Origin: JBFMAE01 sp040756085
Lineage (GTDB): Bacteria > Desulfobacterota > BSN033 > UBA1163
Assembly: GCA_040756085.1 (NCBI GenBank)
Contig: JBFMAE010000280.1
Location: 1 to 26,212, forward strand
Length of the DNA stretch: 26,212 bases
Direction of reading: 5' to 3'
Shown: positions 15,731 through 23,722 of the stretch, in pieces
Numbering within the stretch: the stretch's first letter is position 1
Layout of the letters: each line of letters begins with the position of its first letter
Notes under the pieces: model-generated
What the model was told of the DNA's origin: nothing
Seen by the model: the letters and a program-made list of their open reading frames with translations, nothing else
Databases searched by the model: none
Position numbers and translations under genes: made by a program

Positions 15731-15884
15731 CTCTCCCCTAGAGGCTGTGTCGCAATGCTGAAAATTCACTTTTTTGTCATTCTGAGGCGAAGCGAAGAAT
15801 CTAATTAATTCAAGATGTTATAAATTTGAAATTCTTCGGTTTACACCTCAGAATGAAATTACGACACAGTCTCTTAAGGGAGAG
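15731..15884. mobile_element. MITE-like 154-bp imperfect palindrome without coding capacity
   Basis: The ends CTCTCCCCTAGAG (15731-15743) and CTCTTAAGGGAGAG (15871-15884) are near-complementary. Just inside, GAGGCTGTGTCGCAAT (15741-15756) pairs with ATTACGACACAGTCTC (15858-15873) at 14 of 16 positions. A further inner pair is TCATTCTGAGGCGAAGCGAA (from 15777) against the complement ending TCAGAATGA at 15855. No reading frame is present, so it would need a transposase supplied elsewhere. Target-site duplications were not clear. Confidence 0.55.
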
Positions 15885-15990
15885 GGAGAAAGAGTTACGA
15901 TCAATGTCTATTTTCGTGCAGTTAGAAGATCATTTTCATTCCATTAAAAATATGCTATTTAAGGATTGATAATTTCTGGAGGCCTTTCAA

Positions 15991-17328
15991 ATGAAACATT
16001 TCTTTGATGTTTACCGGCAAAGGACCCCTTCTTCGGAAGAACTTTTTAAAAGGGCCAAAGAGGCGATGCCCGGAGGAGTTTCTCATAACGTCCATTATTT
16101 TCCGCCACATCCTTTCTTTGTTAAGGGTGCAAAAGGCTCCAAGATCTGGGATGTGGACGGAAATGAATATCTGGACCTCTGGATGGGTCACTATACCCAT
16201 ATCCTGGGCCATCATCCTGAGGTCGTCACGGAAGCGATTGAGCGTCAACTGAAAGAGGGAATTCACTGGGGCATTCTTTTTGAGAAACAGATTGAATGGG
16301 CAGAAATCATTCGGGATTTGATCCCCTCCGCGGAAATGGTCCGATTCTGTTGCTCTGGAACTGAAGCGACGATGTATGCGGTCAGGCTTACCCGTGCCTT
16401 CACAGGAAAAAATATTATTTTAAAGATTGCTGGTGGATGGCATGGAGCGAATTCTGATCTCACGATGGGTATCAAGATGCCCTACGAAAAAGAAGATAGC
16501 CTTGGCCTATTGCCCGAACTCCATCAGTACACCAAGACCATCCCTTTTAACGACCTCTCTGAGACACTGGAAATTATCTATCAAAATAGGAATGATCTGG
16601 CGGGAATCATTCTTGAGCCTGTTATTGGAGAGGGCGGATTCATTCCTGCCATTGAAGAATATCTGAAAATGCTTCGTTCTGAAACCGAGCGATTAGGTGC
16701 CCTTCTGATTTTTGATGAAGTAATTTCAGGGTTTCGAGTCAGCCTAGGCGGAGCTCAGGAGAGATTTGGCATTATTCCAGATTTGACCACACTGGGGAAG
16801 ATCGTGGGTGGAGGGTTGCCCGTGGGTGCCCTGGCGGGTAAAAGGGAGATCTTAGAGAAGACCTCACCCGAAAAGAAGGGCAACAAGTGGGAGAGTATAA
16901 TGATCGGTGGCGGCACTTTTTCTGCCCATCCCCTGACGGTGGCTGCGGGATTGACAATGCTCCGCTACTTGAAGGATCATGCGGAGGAGATCTATCCTTC
17001 TTTAGAGGCCAAAGGAGAGAGGGTCCGGGAAGGTGTCCAGAAAGCCATCCATAGAGAAGGGGTTGAGGCAATCGTCACAGGAATCGGTTCTCTCTTCCAA
17101 ACCCATTTCCCTTTTCAAAAAGGAGTGGCACTCAACTCCCCTCATTCAATCCAACAGTTCACCGATACAGAGAAAAGGGAGATTGAGTTTCGAATAAGAA
17201 TGCTCACAAAAGGAATTCATGTAATGCACGGTGGGGGCGGTTTATCGATAGCCCACTCAGATGGGGACATTGAGAGGATCATCGAAGCGACCAGAGAAGT
17301 GGCAAGGGAGATGAAGGAGGGAAATTAA
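15991..17328 (+). CDS. class III aminotransferase, glutamate-1-semialdehyde aminomutase-like
   Basis: A PLP-dependent fold-type I enzyme. AMPGGVSHNV (25-34) and DVDGNEYLDLWMGHY (54-68) start the domain, CSGTEATMYAVRLTR (121-135) binds phosphate, FDEVISGFR has the PLP-contacting Asp242, and LTTLGKIVGGGLPVGA holds the Schiff-base Lys270. The overall layout follows HemL, but canonical NSGTEA reads CCSGTEA, and the GSAM cofactor-loop and AGTLSGNP regions are replaced by GGGTFSAHP. So it is a HemL-like aminotransferase of unknown substrate and probably not the haem enzyme, despite hem genes nearby on the other strand. GGAGG lies eight bases before the ATG. The nicotinamidase-like gene follows on the same strand after 89 repeat-rich bases. 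Confidence 0.85.
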   Translation: MKHFFDVYRQRTPSSEELFKRAKEAMPGGVSHNVHYFPPHPFFVKGAKGSKIWDVDGNEYLDLWMGHYTHILGHHPEVVTEAIERQLKEGIHWGILFEKQIEWAEIIRDLIPSAEMVRFCCSGTEATMYAVRLTRAFTGKNIILKIAGGWHGANSDLTMGIKMPYEKEDSLGLLPELHQYTKTIPFNDLSETLEIIYQNRNDLAGIILEPVIGEGGFIPAIEEYLKMLRSETERLGALLIFDEVISGFRVSLGGAQERFGIIPDLTTLGKIVGGGLPVGALAGKREILEKTSPEKKGNKWESIMIGGGTFSAHPLTVAAGLTMLRYLKDHAEEIYPSLEAKGERVREGVQKAIHREGVEAIVTGIGSLFQTHFPFQKGVALNSPHSIQQFTDTEKREIEFRIRMLTKGIHVMHGGGGLSIAHSDGDIERIIEATREVAREMKEGN

Positions 17329-17398
17329 AGGTTGAGGTTGAGGTTGAGGTTAAAGAAATAAAGCATTCTCAACCTCAACCTAAACTTTAACCTTTTAT
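17326..17398. repeat. word-like inverted repeat (GGTTGA / TCAACC)
   Basis: The left arm (17326-17355) repeats GGTTGA three times, then GGTTAAAG. The right arm (17368-17398) carries CTCAACCTCAACCTAAACTTTAACC. It starts inside the stop region of the aminotransferase gene and ends just before the ribosome binding site of the next gene, so it may attenuate transcription between the two. Confidence 0.65.
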
Positions 17399-17417
17399 TA
17401 GATCAAGGAGGTGTGAT

Positions 17418-18140
17418 ATGGAAAATTGGGGAATGAAAGTATGGGTTGGAGTATTATTCTTCATGCTGGTTTTGGGAGGGATGGGTATGGCAAAGGAGAC
17501 AGTAAAAATTGGTGTCATTGTGGTGGATGTCCAGGGAGACTTTACAAAAATTAAAAATGGCTCCTTGTCTGTGGAGGGAACTGACGAAACCTACATCAAA
17601 GAGGTAGAAGAAAATACGAAGAAACTGAAGGATGCGGGATACTCCATCTTTGCCACCCAGGATTGGCATCCTGCCAATCATGCCTCTTTCTTCACCAATC
17701 ATAAAGGAAAAAAGGCGTTTGATGTGATTAAACTTCACGGAAAGGACCAGGTCCTCTGGCCACCCCATTGCGTCCAGAAGACCCCTGGAGCAGAGATCTT
17801 ATTGGATAAAAAGTTGTTCAAGGCTGTTGTGAAAAAGGGAAAGGACCCAAAATATGACAGTTACTCTGGTTTCCAAGACGATGGTGGAAAAAAGACAGGG
17901 ATGGACAAGCTCCTTAAAAAGGATGAGATCAAAAAGGTGGTAGTCTATGGCATTGCCACCGATTATTGCGTAAGGGCGACCGCCCTTGATGCCGTAGCAG
18001 CAGGTTACAAAGTGATTTTGATTAAAAACCTGAGCAGAGGGGTTGCTCCGGACACTTCTCAAAAGGCAATCGAAGAGATGAAGGCCAAGGGAATTGTCGT
18101 TTTTGATGATTTGGACTTAGAAAAAATCAAAGCCAATTGA
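17418..18140 (+). CDS. exported nicotinamidase/isochorismatase-family hydrolase
   Basis: A cysteine hydrolase of the isochorismatase superfamily, closest in motifs to nicotinamidase (nicotinamide to nicotinic acid plus ammonia). VVDVQGDF provides catalytic Asp37, TQDWHPANHASF (80-91) carries the metal ligands Asp82, His84 and His88, LWPPHCVQ follows, VVKKGKDPKYDSYSGF holds the catalytic lysine (about 139-140), and ATDYCVRATALDA has the nucleophile Cys184. All three catalytic residues are present. Unusually, residues 1-25 form a signal peptide (VWVGVLFFMLVLGGMGMA), so the enzyme is probably periplasmic, whereas PncA is cytoplasmic. AGGAGGTG precedes the ATG. Exact substrate unproven. Confidence 0.85.
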   Translation: MENWGMKVWVGVLFFMLVLGGMGMAKETVKIGVIVVDVQGDFTKIKNGSLSVEGTDETYIKEVEENTKKLKDAGYSIFATQDWHPANHASFFTNHKGKKAFDVIKLHGKDQVLWPPHCVQKTPGAEILLDKKLFKAVVKKGKDPKYDSYSGFQDDGGKKTGMDKLLKKDEIKKVVVYGIATDYCVRATALDAVAAGYKVILIKNLSRGVAPDTSQKAIEEMKAKGIVVFDDLDLEKIKAN

Positions 18141-18202
18141 AAGAAACACACCCTCATTTCTATTTATCTCCGTGTGAAAGATGGGGATGTTGATGAAAAT
18201 TA

Positions 18203-18412
18203 TCACTTTTCATTTTGGGAGTCCAGTCTTTGAACGGCCTTGATAATGGCTGAACTGCAAACCCCCCAATCCCTCGCAATCTCTGCCATCGACATCCCCA
18301 ATTCATGACTTAAATAATAAGCTCCCTCTGCCCCAACCCTTGAAACTCTTCTCCTCTGCCCCCCATTCCGAACCCAGCGGGAAAATAATCGAAGACGCCA
18401 CGAAACGTCCCC
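18203..18412 (-). pseudogene. C-terminal relic of a REP-associated (IS200-like Y1) transposase
   Basis: The minus-strand frame is open after a TAA at 18415-18413 and ends at TGA 18203. Its last 50 codons read RRRVSRVGAEGAYYLSHELG, then MSMAEIARDWGVCSSAIIKAVQRL. This is the DnaA-C-like helix-turn-helix tail that follows the HUH tyrosine domain in REP-associated transposases. There is no start codon, and the catalytic HUH and Tyr part is missing, so it is a fragment. It lies 6 bases downstream of hemG, between convergent genes. Such transposases are linked to REP palindromes, and this window is full of palindromic repeats. Confidence 0.6.
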
Positions 18413-18418
18413 TTACTC

Positions 18419-19840
18419 TTAACCTTCTATCTTCTTTAGATACTCCACAGCTTTCTCTGCAACAATCTCCGCATCATGAACAGCATCGCTGATACCAATT
18501 CCTTTATATGCACATCCTGTGAGAAATAGGCCAGGCTGGAGGGTCACCCGCTCCTCAATTCGAGAAACCTTCTCTAAATGTCCTACAAGATACTGAGGCA
18601 TGGATTTCTCCCATCGATAAATTTTTGTCAGAATGGGTTCACCTTCGACTCCCATTATATCTCTCAGTTCTTCTCGAACGATTCTGAGCATCTCTTCATC
18701 ATCGAGATTGACGAGATGCTCATTGTTCGCCCCCCCTACAAAGACTCTGAGCAAAACCATATCTCCCGGGGCCCGATAATTAAACTTAACCGAAGTCCAT
18801 GTGGAGGCCATAATCCTTTTCTTTTCCGCACGAGGAACGATGAATCCAAATCCATCCAACGGATGATGAATCTGGGAACGACGGTAGGCTAAGGAGACAG
18901 TGGCACTGGAAACATAGGGAATGGTGAGAAGGATTTCAGAAAGCTTGGCATCCATCTCTTCAACGATCTTTGCTGTAATGAAAGAAGGGATGGCTAAGAT
19001 AATTGAATCTGCCTCAAGGGATGTTCCTTCCGAAAATTGAATTTGATAATTACCCTTCTCTTTCCTTTTTACTTTCACCACACTTTTTCTGAGGCTAATC
19101 GTTTCCTCTCCAATCTTCTTTCTTAGAGAGTCAACCCACTCACCTAATCCATCTTTAAGGGTTAAGAACATTGTCCTTTGGTGTCCCCCCTCTCTTTGAA
19201 ATTGGAGGGTTATCTTTCTCCTTGCCAGCATTCCGCGGATGAGGCTCCCATACTCTTCTTCTATCTGAAGGAACCTGGGGAAGGTACTTTTTAAGCCCAT
19301 TGTCTCCGGCGTTCCTGCATGAATGCCTGCCACTAACGGTTCTGCTATCTTTTCTAACGCCTCTTCCCCTAAGCGACGCCTGACAAAATCGGCAAGACTC
19401 TCTTCTTCATCCGATTTCTTCTTCGGAATGAAAAGATCCACGGCCATCCGAATCTTTCCAGGCCAAGAGATAAGAGAACTCTTGATAAAGGGAATAAAGC
19501 TGGTGGGAATCATCAGCATAAATCCCTCCGGCAATTTGTGAAGCCTTCCTTTGGAGAGAATGAAGACTCTCCGATTCTCATTTGTATTTAATATTCTATC
19601 CCCAAGTCCCAATTTTTCGCAGAGGGCAAGGGCCCAAGGCTTCTCATAAAGGAAGCAGTCAGGACCTCCTTCGATAACAAAACCATTCACTTTCTCCGTC
19701 AGAATACATCCACCTACTCTATCCTTCTCATCTAAAAGTTGAAGCTGAATGGATCCACCTAATTTCTTTGCCTTTTCGAGAGCGAAGTAGGCGGCGGCCA
19801 GTCCAGCGATGCCACAACCCACAATAACCAAACGCTTCAT
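18419..19840 (-). CDS. hemG: protoporphyrinogen oxidase, oxygen-dependent HemY type
   Basis: A FAD-dependent enzyme oxidising protoporphyrinogen IX to protoporphyrin IX. The N-terminus has the dinucleotide-binding GCGIAGLAAAYFALEKA (8-24) and the second FAD motif DEKDRVGGCILTEKVNGFVIEGGPD (about 37-61). The C-terminus carries the FAD-closing motif LFLTGCAYKGIGISDAVHDAE. Length (473) is normal for the HemY/PPOX family. No membrane segment is evident; membrane association is usual. GGAG-TAGGT precedes the ATG. It is the last gene of hemE-hemH-hemG, 79 repeat-containing bases after hemH. The product of this gene is the substrate of HemH. The symbol hemY is also used for this enzyme. Confidence 0.92.
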   Translation of the reverse strand: MKRLVIVGCGIAGLAAAYFALEKAKKLGGSIQLQLLDEKDRVGGCILTEKVNGFVIEGGPDCFLYEKPWALALCEKLGLGDRILNTNENRRVFILSKGRLHKLPEGFMLMIPTSFIPFIKSSLISWPGKIRMAVDLFIPKKKSDEEESLADFVRRRLGEEALEKIAEPLVAGIHAGTPETMGLKSTFPRFLQIEEEYGSLIRGMLARRKITLQFQREGGHQRTMFLTLKDGLGEWVDSLRKKIGEETISLRKSVVKVKRKEKGNYQIQFSEGTSLEADSIILAIPSFITAKIVEEMDAKLSEILLTIPYVSSATVSLAYRRSQIHHPLDGFGFIVPRAEKKRIMASTWTSVKFNYRAPGDMVLLRVFVGGANNEHLVNLDDEEMLRIVREELRDIMGVEGEPILTKIYRWEKSMPQYLVGHLEKVSRIEERVTLQPGLFLTGCAYKGIGISDAVHDAEIVAEKAVEYLKKIEG

Positions 19841-19856
19841 ACCTACTCCAAAGAAT

Positions 19857-19911
19857 GGTTCGGGGTTCGGAGCAATCTTTTTATAATCTCCGAACTCTGA
19901 ACTCCGAACTC
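19857..19911. repeat. word-like inverted repeat (GTTCGG / CCGAAC)
   Basis: GGTTCGGGGTTCGGAG (19857-19872) is complementary to the words CTCCGAACTCTGAACTCCGAAC (19888-19909), giving a hairpin in the 79-base space between hemH and hemG. The same CTCCGAACT word recurs at 25912-25948. It may modulate hemG expression within the operon. Confidence 0.6.
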
Positions 19912-19919
19912 ATAAACTA

Positions 19920-20834
19920 TCATTTCCCTCTTATATGCTCTTCTACAATGCTTGCAAGAGCCTCTATAAATCGTTCTGAAAAGTTAAGAGAAGGGGACCG
20001 CTTCAATACCATCCCAAGGGATTCGGCCTCCTCCCGATAAAGGATATCAATATCGTAAAGAACCTCGATATGATCTGAAACAAATCCAATAGGAACGATT
20101 AGGACTTTTCGGACCTTCTTAAGAGAGAGTTCGCTCAGGATGGACTCGACATCCGGACCTAACCACTCCTCTGGGCCCATCCCTCTGCTCTGAAAGGCAA
20201 TATGCCATGGAAGGGGTTCAATCTTTTTAAGAACCTCTCTCACACTCTCTTCCATTTCCTTGACGTAGGGTTCATTCTCAACAAGGGATTTTGGAAGACT
20301 GTGTGCGGTGAAGATAAGATGAATTATTTTCCTTTCTTCAGGAATGAATTGCATTAGCCCTTCCTGAATCTTTTCCTGAATCGCCCCAAGAAAGAGAGGA
20401 TGCAAATGCCATTGCTCGACAAAAAAGACCTGCAATTTATCTCCCAGATTTTTTAGTACCCGATTCACCTCTTCGATATAAGCTCCTGTGCTTGCTCTGG
20501 ATCGGAAGGGCACCATGGGAATGGCGATGACCTCTCGGATGTCATCTCGGAGGATCTCTTTCAATGTCTCTTCAATCAACGGGTGACTATATCGCATTCC
20601 CGCATAGGATTTGAATTGATAACCTTTGGCATTCAGCCTCTCTTCAAGGGTCTTGGCCTGCCTCTGCGTGATTTCAGGAAGAGGTGAAGAACCTCCGATT
20701 AATCGGTAACGTTCTTTGATTCTCTCCAGATGCTCTGGAATAGGTTTCCGACCCTTCATAAGACGGGTCAATAAAAATTCCACCTCGTCTAAGGAGCGGG
20801 GACCTCCAAAGGCTAAAAGCAGAAGGGCTTTCAC
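19920..20834 (-). CDS. hemH: ferrochelatase
   Basis: Inserts ferrous iron into protoporphyrin IX, the last step of protohaem synthesis. Family motifs in order: LLLLAFGGPRSLDEVEFLL at the start, FTAHSLPKSLVEN with the metal-binding histidine, AFQSRGMGPEEWLGPDVES, and VPIGFVSDHIEVLYDID. The frame is open to an ATG at 20903, but that codon is part of a GC-rich palindrome and precedes 23 non-family residues. The GTG at 20834, with GAGGT five bases upstream, gives a normal start immediately before KALLLLAFGGP and about 304 residues. I choose the GTG. Middle gene of hemE-hemH-hemG; likely cytoplasmic or peripherally membrane-bound. Confidence 0.93.
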   Translation of the reverse strand: MKALLLLAFGGPRSLDEVEFLLTRLMKGRKPIPEHLERIKERYRLIGGSSPLPEITQRQAKTLEERLNAKGYQFKSYAGMRYSHPLIEETLKEILRDDIREVIAIPMVPFRSRASTGAYIEEVNRVLKNLGDKLQVFFVEQWHLHPLFLGAIQEKIQEGLMQFIPEERKIIHLIFTAHSLPKSLVENEPYVKEMEESVREVLKKIEPLPWHIAFQSRGMGPEEWLGPDVESILSELSLKKVRKVLIVPIGFVSDHIEVLYDIDILYREEAESLGMVLKRSPSLNFSERFIEALASIVEEHIRGK

Positions 20835-20894
20835 CAATACCTCAGTTTTAGGGTGGAGGATTGAGGCAAATTCTTTTACCTCTAACCTCAAGCG

Positions 20895-20910
20895 CCTGCC
20901 CATCGGCAGG
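20895..20910. repeat. short GC palindrome (CCTGCC-CATC-GGCAGG) between hemE and hemH
   Basis: Perfect 6-bp arms flank CATC, with AGCGC/GCGCT-like extensions outside. It shares the CCTGCC/GGCAGG core with the larger palindromes at 6065 and 22134. GAGGTTAGAGG-type words (minus strand) flank it on both sides. Its loop creates the ATG that opens a longer, probably spurious hemH frame. Confidence 0.6.
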
Positions 20911-20937
20911 CAGCGCTCCTCTAACCTCTAACTATTT

Positions 20938-21978
20938 CTACCTTGAACTATATTCATGGACCATATTGACTAAGGCAACCACATTGTCTACGGGTGTATT
21001 GGGAAGGATTCCATGGCCGAGGTTGAAGATATGGCCCGGCCGACCTTCTGCTCTTTCAAGAATCCGCTTCACTTCTTTCTCGATTTGTTCGGTAGAGCTG
21101 AGGAGGATCACAGGATCGAGGTTCCCCTGAATGGCTACATCGTATCCCAAACGGCTCCACGCCTCTCTTAAATCGACCCGCCAATCTACTCCGATCACAT
21201 CCCCCCCCGCCTGTTTCATCCGTTCTAAAAGTGTTGAAGATGAGGTGGCAAAGTGGATGAGAGGGACACTTCGATCTACGCCATCAATCACTTTTTTAGA
21301 ATAAGGAAGGACATACTTCTCATAATCGCTCGGGCTCATGCATCCTACCCAGGAATCGAAGAGCTGGAGGGCCTGAACGCCGGAGCGAATCTGAGCATTG
21401 AGATATCGGATCAATACCTCTGAAACCTTTTCCATCAGGCGTTCCCATGCCAGAGGGGTTTGATACATCAATCCTTTGGTGAGAATATAGTCTTTTGAAT
21501 GGCCTCCCTCAATGATATAACTGGCAAGGGTGAAGGGAGCCCCTGAAAATCCGATCAAAGGGACTTCTCCTTCCAATTCCCGGCGGACGATTCGAATCGC
21601 CTCCATGAGAAAGGGAATATCCTCTTCAGGTTCAATGATTCGCAGACCATCCACCTCCTTCAGCTTTCGGATGGGATGGTGAATGACAGGACCTTCCCTT
21701 TTTGCAAACTCCAGCCCAATCCCCATCGGCTCCAAGGGAATCAGGATATCTGAAAAGATGATGGCGGCATCGAGCTTGAGCTGCTCAATAGGAAGGAGGG
21801 TTACCTTGGCAGCCAGTTCAGGGTTCTTACACATCTCAAGGAAGGAGAATTTCTTCCGGAGCGCCCGATACTCCTTCATATACCGACCCGCCTGGCGCAT
21901 CAGCCAGATGGGTGTATACCTTGTGGGCTGCCTGCGGCAGGCCATGAGAAAGGGGTATCGATCCTCTGTTTTTTTCAT
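20938..21978 (-). CDS. hemE: uroporphyrinogen decarboxylase
   Basis: Decarboxylates uroporphyrinogen III to coproporphyrinogen III in the cytoplasm. PIWLMRQAGRYMKEYR (23-38) contains the substrate-binding arginines 28 and 32, IIFSDILIPLEPMG has the essential Asp77, and FSGAPFTLASYIIEGG, LQLFDSWVG and GNLDPVILL follow. FNLGHGILPNTPVDNV near the end holds the conserved histidine. Length (346) is full. The ATG has only a weak Shine-Dalgarno (TTTTGAG). First gene of the hemE-hemH-hemG cluster. Coproporphyrinogen oxidase (hemF or hemN), needed between HemE and HemG, is not in this window. Confidence 0.96.
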   Translation of the reverse strand: MKKTEDRYPFLMACRRQPTRYTPIWLMRQAGRYMKEYRALRKKFSFLEMCKNPELAAKVTLLPIEQLKLDAAIIFSDILIPLEPMGIGLEFAKREGPVIHHPIRKLKEVDGLRIIEPEEDIPFLMEAIRIVRRELEGEVPLIGFSGAPFTLASYIIEGGHSKDYILTKGLMYQTPLAWERLMEKVSEVLIRYLNAQIRSGVQALQLFDSWVGCMSPSDYEKYVLPYSKKVIDGVDRSVPLIHFATSSSTLLERMKQAGGDVIGVDWRVDLREAWSRLGYDVAIQGNLDPVILLSSTEQIEKEVKRILERAEGRPGHIFNLGHGILPNTPVDNVVALVNMVHEYSSR

Positions 21979-22006
21979 CTCAAAATACCCTAACTACCGG
22001 ATAACG

Positions 22007-22133
22007 AAACTATAAATTCGAAATCCGAATATCGAAATCCGAAACAAATCCAAATGACTAAATTTCCAAAACACTATTCACTTCTTGGTTTGAAATTTTT
22101 TGATTCGACCATTCGAATTTGTTTCGAATTTCG
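22007..22133. repeat. word-like inverted repeat (TTCGAAATCCGAA / ATTCGAATTTGTTTCGAATTTCG)
   Basis: The left block (22014-22053) repeats AATCCGAA/ATCGAAATCCGAAAC words. The right block (22100-22133) carries their approximate complements ATTCGAATTTGTTTCGAATTTCG. Together they can form a long imperfect hairpin in the space between pepA and hemE, directly abutting a GC-rich palindrome. Confidence 0.5.
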
Positions 22134-22171
22134 CCTGCCTGCCCTGCCTACCGCAGGCAAGCGCAGGCAGG
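22134..22171. repeat. nested GC-rich REP-like palindrome
   Basis: The outer arms CCTGCCTGC (22134-22142) and GCAGGCAGG (22163-22171) are identical to the arms of the 6065-6083 copy. Here a second inner TGCCT...AGGCA pair is inserted between them. The left flank ATTTCG is also shared. It lies just past the 3' end of pepA. Confidence 0.65.
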
Positions 22172-22174
22172 GAT

Positions 22175-23680
22175 TTAGTGCTTCGAATTTTTGCTCCAAT
22201 CCCTCAGCAGTTGAACCAACAATCTCACTCCTACCCCTGTTCCCCCTCTCGGTATATAGGGCCTCTCTTTCTCAATCGATGCAGGTCCAGCAATATCGAG
22301 ATGAACCCATGGGACCTTCTCCACAAATTTGCTCAAGAAGATTGCTCCGATGATAGCCCCGGCTGCTCGAGTTCCGACATTTTTGAAATCGGCGACATCA
22401 CTCTTCAGATATTCAAAATATTCATCCCATAGCGGCAGCCTCCATACTTTCTCTCCCGTCTTTCCAGAAGCCTCTTCAATACGTTTAAAAAGGGATTCCT
22501 CATTACCGAAAAGGCCGATGACATAATCTCCCAGGGCGATGACACAGGCTCCTGTTAATGTCGCCAGATCAACGATCGCTTTTGGTTGATACCGCAGGCT
22601 ATAGGTCAGGGCATCAGAAAGGATGAGCCTTCCTTCCGCATCGGTGCTAATCACCTCCACGGTCTGACCCGAAAGGGTCTTCAAAATATCTCCAGGTTTA
22701 TAGGCCTTTCCACTCGGGAGATTTTCCATTGCGGGGATGATTCCGACCAGATGAAGGGGAATCTTGAGTTCAGAGGCTGCCTTCATGGCAGCTAAAACAG
22801 CAGCAGCACCTGACATATCATCCTTCATCCGTTCCATCTTCTCTGAAGGTTTGATCGAGATCCCACCGCTGTCGAAGGTGATCCCTTTCCCTACCAAGAC
22901 GATCGTATCCAATCCTTTGTCCTTGTTATATTCCAAGGTGATGAACTTGCCGGGCTCCTGGCTTCCTTTGGCAACGGCAACGAATGCCCCCATGCCCATA
23001 GCCTCTGCCTGGCTCACCTCCATCACCTGAAATTCCATGCCCTGTGCTTTTGCAATCTTCTGAGCCTTTTCAGCCAGAACCATTGGAGTGATCTGATTGC
23101 TTGGTCCATTGACCAGGTCTCTCGCCATGCAGACGGCTTCCGAAACAATTTTGCCCGTTTTCAAACCATTCTCGACCAATTTCATCTCTTCGTCTGTCTC
23201 TCCGAGGATGATCGTTTCCTCAATCTCTTTGATCTTTTCCCTCTCCAGAGTTTTAAATTCATTAAATTGGTAGGTTCCGAGCAGGAGCCCTGTCACGAAG
23301 GACTCAGTCAAGTCTTCCTCTGAAAAGGCATCGAATTTCTTTATCGGAAAGGCAAACTGTTTTATTTCCGAATCCCGGATGAACTGCCCGGCTTTTGAAG
23401 AAGCCCCCCGCCATTTCTCTAAATCAAACTCTTCTTTTTTGCCCAGACCGGTCAGCAATACTCTTTTAGCTGGAAGGGCGCCCTGTGTGTGAATAAACCG
23501 ACATTGGAATAACTCCCCCTTAAAATCTCCCTGCTTGATGAGACCAGAGATAAACCCTTTCCACTCCAGATCCACATTCTGAATGGGCCCTTCCAATGGT
23601 TGGGGTGATTCAAAAGAAAAGAGAAGAAGAAGTTCACAGGGAAACTTTTCAGCAATGCCCTTTTCGACTTTTATCTTCAT
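22175..23680 (-). CDS. pepA: leucyl aminopeptidase (M17, cytosol aminopeptidase)
   Basis: A two-metal aminopeptidase removing N-terminal residues from peptides in the cytoplasm; PepA homologues also act as DNA-binding factors in some bacteria. The catalytic core is complete: VGKGITFDSGGISIKPS (Lys265, Asp270, Lys277), MKDDMSGAA (Asp288) and the family signature STDAEGRLILSDAL (Asp347, Glu349, Arg351), then DLATLTGA. The N-terminal half is the less conserved regulatory domain. The frame extends to a GTG at 23704, but the ATG at 23680, preceded by AAGGGG, fits better and gives 501 residues, typical for M17. The very C-terminus (SKNSKH) borders repeat DNA. Confidence 0.95.
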   Translation of the reverse strand: MKIKVEKGIAEKFPCELLLLFSFESPQPLEGPIQNVDLEWKGFISGLIKQGDFKGELFQCRFIHTQGALPAKRVLLTGLGKKEEFDLEKWRGASSKAGQFIRDSEIKQFAFPIKKFDAFSEEDLTESFVTGLLLGTYQFNEFKTLEREKIKEIEETIILGETDEEMKLVENGLKTGKIVSEAVCMARDLVNGPSNQITPMVLAEKAQKIAKAQGMEFQVMEVSQAEAMGMGAFVAVAKGSQEPGKFITLEYNKDKGLDTIVLVGKGITFDSGGISIKPSEKMERMKDDMSGAAAVLAAMKAASELKIPLHLVGIIPAMENLPSGKAYKPGDILKTLSGQTVEVISTDAEGRLILSDALTYSLRYQPKAIVDLATLTGACVIALGDYVIGLFGNEESLFKRIEEASGKTGEKVWRLPLWDEYFEYLKSDVADFKNVGTRAAGAIIGAIFLSKFVEKVPWVHLDIAGPASIEKERPYIPRGGTGVGVRLLVQLLRDWSKNSKH

Positions 23681-23722
23681 AACATCCCCTTCAGTTCTTG
23701 CCACATCAATTTGAAAAGTTCA

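Noticed and set aside
15991..17328. Assignment as the haem enzyme HemL
   Set aside because: Key GSAM segments differ (CCSGTEA, GGGTFSAHP), and it is on the opposite strand from the hem cluster.
21930..21942. GCCTGC-G-GCAGGC palindrome inside hemE, resembling the GC-rich repeats
   Set aside because: It encodes ACRRQP, residues typical of the HemE N-terminus, so the symmetry is more likely due to coding than to an inserted repeat.
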